Source of the DNA: a bacterium SCSIO 12844
Lineage (GTDB): Bacteria; Pseudomonadota; Gammaproteobacteria; Francisellales; Francisellaceae
Length of the DNA: 64,000 nucleotides
Direction: 5' to 3'
Assembly (NCBI GenBank): GCA_024397935.1
Contig: CP073743.1
Span: forward strand, 2,852,001 to 2,916,000
Made by a program: the position numbers and the translations under genes. The notes beneath the pieces are model-generated. The model was not told where the DNA came from, ran no database searches, and saw only the letters and a program-made list of their open reading frames with translations. Numbering within the stretch: position 1 is the stretch's first letter; each line of letters begins with the position of its first letter. Shown in pieces: positions 63,295 to 64,000 of this stretch.

Positions 63295-64000
63295 TTATTT
63301 CCAAATTGACTGATAATCTTCTAATGCACCACTAAATACTTCCAATTGGCCATTTTTTATTAAATAAAGCTCATCAACTAGTGTTTTTAGTAAATAGCGA
63401 TCATGTGAGACCACAACCAATGCACCTTCAAAATTATTTAATGCCTCAGTCAGTGCTTGTCGCATATCCATATCCAAGTGGTTCGTCGGCTCATCTAATA
63501 GCAATAAATTTGGTTTCTGCCAAATAATTAATGCTAGTGCTAATCGAGATTTTTCACCACCTGAAAATGATGATAATATTCGATAAGAATCATCGCGACT
63601 AAAACCAAAACCACCCAGATAAGTTATCAATTCACGCTCAGTTACACCTGGTGCAATGCGCCTTAATAAGGTTAATGCATTGACACTGACATCTAGCTCA
63701 TCTAACTGATGTTGTGCAAAATAGCCAATTTTAACACCTGAGAAAACTTCAATTAAACCACTTTTCGGTTTTAATTGACCACAAATGCCTTTAATTAACG
63801 TTGATTTACCTGCACCATTAATGCCTAATAAACCAATACGTTCACCTGAGCGTATACTAAATTTAAGCTTAGTTAAGATATCAACTTCATTATACCCTAA
63901 TACAGCCTTATCAAATGTCACCATCGGGTTTGGCATTTTATTGGGCTCCTTAAACTCAAATCGAAATGGTGATGCCTCATAGATAAATTTAATTTTATCC
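63295..64000 (-). CDS. yheS: ABC-F ATPase YheS, 5' end cut by window edge
   Basis: Ribosome-associated ABC-F protein; relatives act on translating ribosomes. The frame stays open through 64000, and the upstream residues EASPFRFEFKEPNK match the linker before the second ABC domain of YheS, so the ATG at 63936 is internal, not a start. The visible second ABC domain has Walker A GINGAGKST, signature FSGGEKSRLALALI and Walker B LLLLDEPTNHLDMDM. About 235 of some 640 residues are present. The C-terminal extension after DYQSIWK is missing or very short. Confidence 0.94.
   Translation of the reverse strand, partial: DKIKFIYEASPFRFEFKEPNKMPNPMVTFDKAVLGYNEVDILTKLKFSIRSGERIGLLGINGAGKSTLIKGICGQLKPKSGLIEVFSGVKIGYFAQHQLDELDVSVNALTLLRRIAPGVTERELITYLGGFGFSRDDSYRILSSFSGGEKSRLALALIIWQKPNLLLLDEPTNHLDMDMRQALTEALNNFEGALVVVSHDRYLLKTLVDELYLIKNGQLEVFSGALEDYQSIWK

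Noticed and set aside
63936-63936. ATG as the start of a short ABC ATPase
   Set aside because: The frame continues to the window edge with sequence matching the YheS interdomain linker, so the gene is truncated by the window, not short.
1-64000. tRNA, rRNA, CRISPR array, insertion sequence or phage genes
   Set aside because: No cloverleaf-like G+C-rich segment, repeat-spacer array, transposase or integrase motif was found on either strand by reading.

Overview
The window is AT-rich DNA (about one third G+C by eye) from a gammaproteobacterium. The core genes fabD-fabH-plsX-rpmF-yceD, mfd, parE, oxyR, rpsA, secB, der and yheS all read as gammaproteobacterial. The strong AT bias, five major-facilitator transporters, a class I fumarase, a secreted chorismate mutase, an Hsp70/DUF2760 pair and several large unrecognised proteins, one carrying a eukaryote-like kinase domain, fit a host-associated or amoeba/protist-associated lineage such as the Legionellales or the Francisella/Fastidiosibacter group. 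That placement is inference. No rRNA, tRNA, CRISPR array, insertion sequence or prophage was seen. Coding density is high and no stretch over about 300 bases is empty except 51262-51705, which holds a structured element and a doubtful small gene.

Layout. 1-3.6 kb: the fatty-acid/phospholipid operon yceD-rpmF-plsX-fabH-fabD on the minus strand, with fabD cut by the window edge. 3.7-10.7 kb: bcp, mfd, a Sel1-repeat lipoprotein, then an aspartoacylase-like protein that has lost zinc ligands, paired with an MFS carrier. 10.7-19.3 kb: an unrecognised protein, a lone OppB/OppC permease pair, an MFS carrier, a FadL-type porin and a PAS-PAS-GGDEF-EAL protein. 19.4-24.9 kb: a four-gene, translationally coupled operon (FAD oxidoreductase, putative diiron oxygenase, class IV aminotransferase, cupin-diiron oxygenase fusion) facing a Bcr/CflA-type exporter. 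This is the best candidate in the window for an undescribed biosynthetic system. 25-34 kb: fumarase, a REC-PAS-GGDEF regulator, and a redox/stress block (grxD, sodB, secB, grxC, yibN, oxyR), then parE. 33.9-39.2 kb: Wzb-Wza-Wzc capsule export genes, an outer-membrane barrel protein and a small secreted Gly/Ser/Thr-rich protein. 39.2-47 kb: the yeiE-like/yeiH pair, an aminoglycoside-phosphotransferase-fold kinase, csaA, rpsA with a clear terminator, an ornithine-cyclodeaminase-like gene and bepA. 47.3-59.4 kb: accessory genes, including a 507-residue unknown, a secreted NTF2-like protein, a protein with two PSAP motifs, a solitary trpF, Hsp70/DUF2760, a dihydroorotate-dehydrogenase-like enzyme, an MFS carrier, a periplasmic chorismate mutase, and a kinase whose C-terminal domain is shared with the unknown protein at 10.7 kb. 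59.5-64 kb: der, a periplasmic HAD phosphatase, an MFS carrier and the 3' part of yheS.

How the parts fit together. The core blocks are housekeeping (membrane lipid synthesis, transcription-coupled repair, translation, GTPase-dependent ribosome assembly, outer-membrane quality control) and peroxide defence. The accessory genes point to small-molecule exchange with the surroundings, surface polysaccharide, cyclic-di-GMP control and possibly proteins aimed at a host cell. No secretion apparatus lies in the window, so the effector idea rests on sequence character only.
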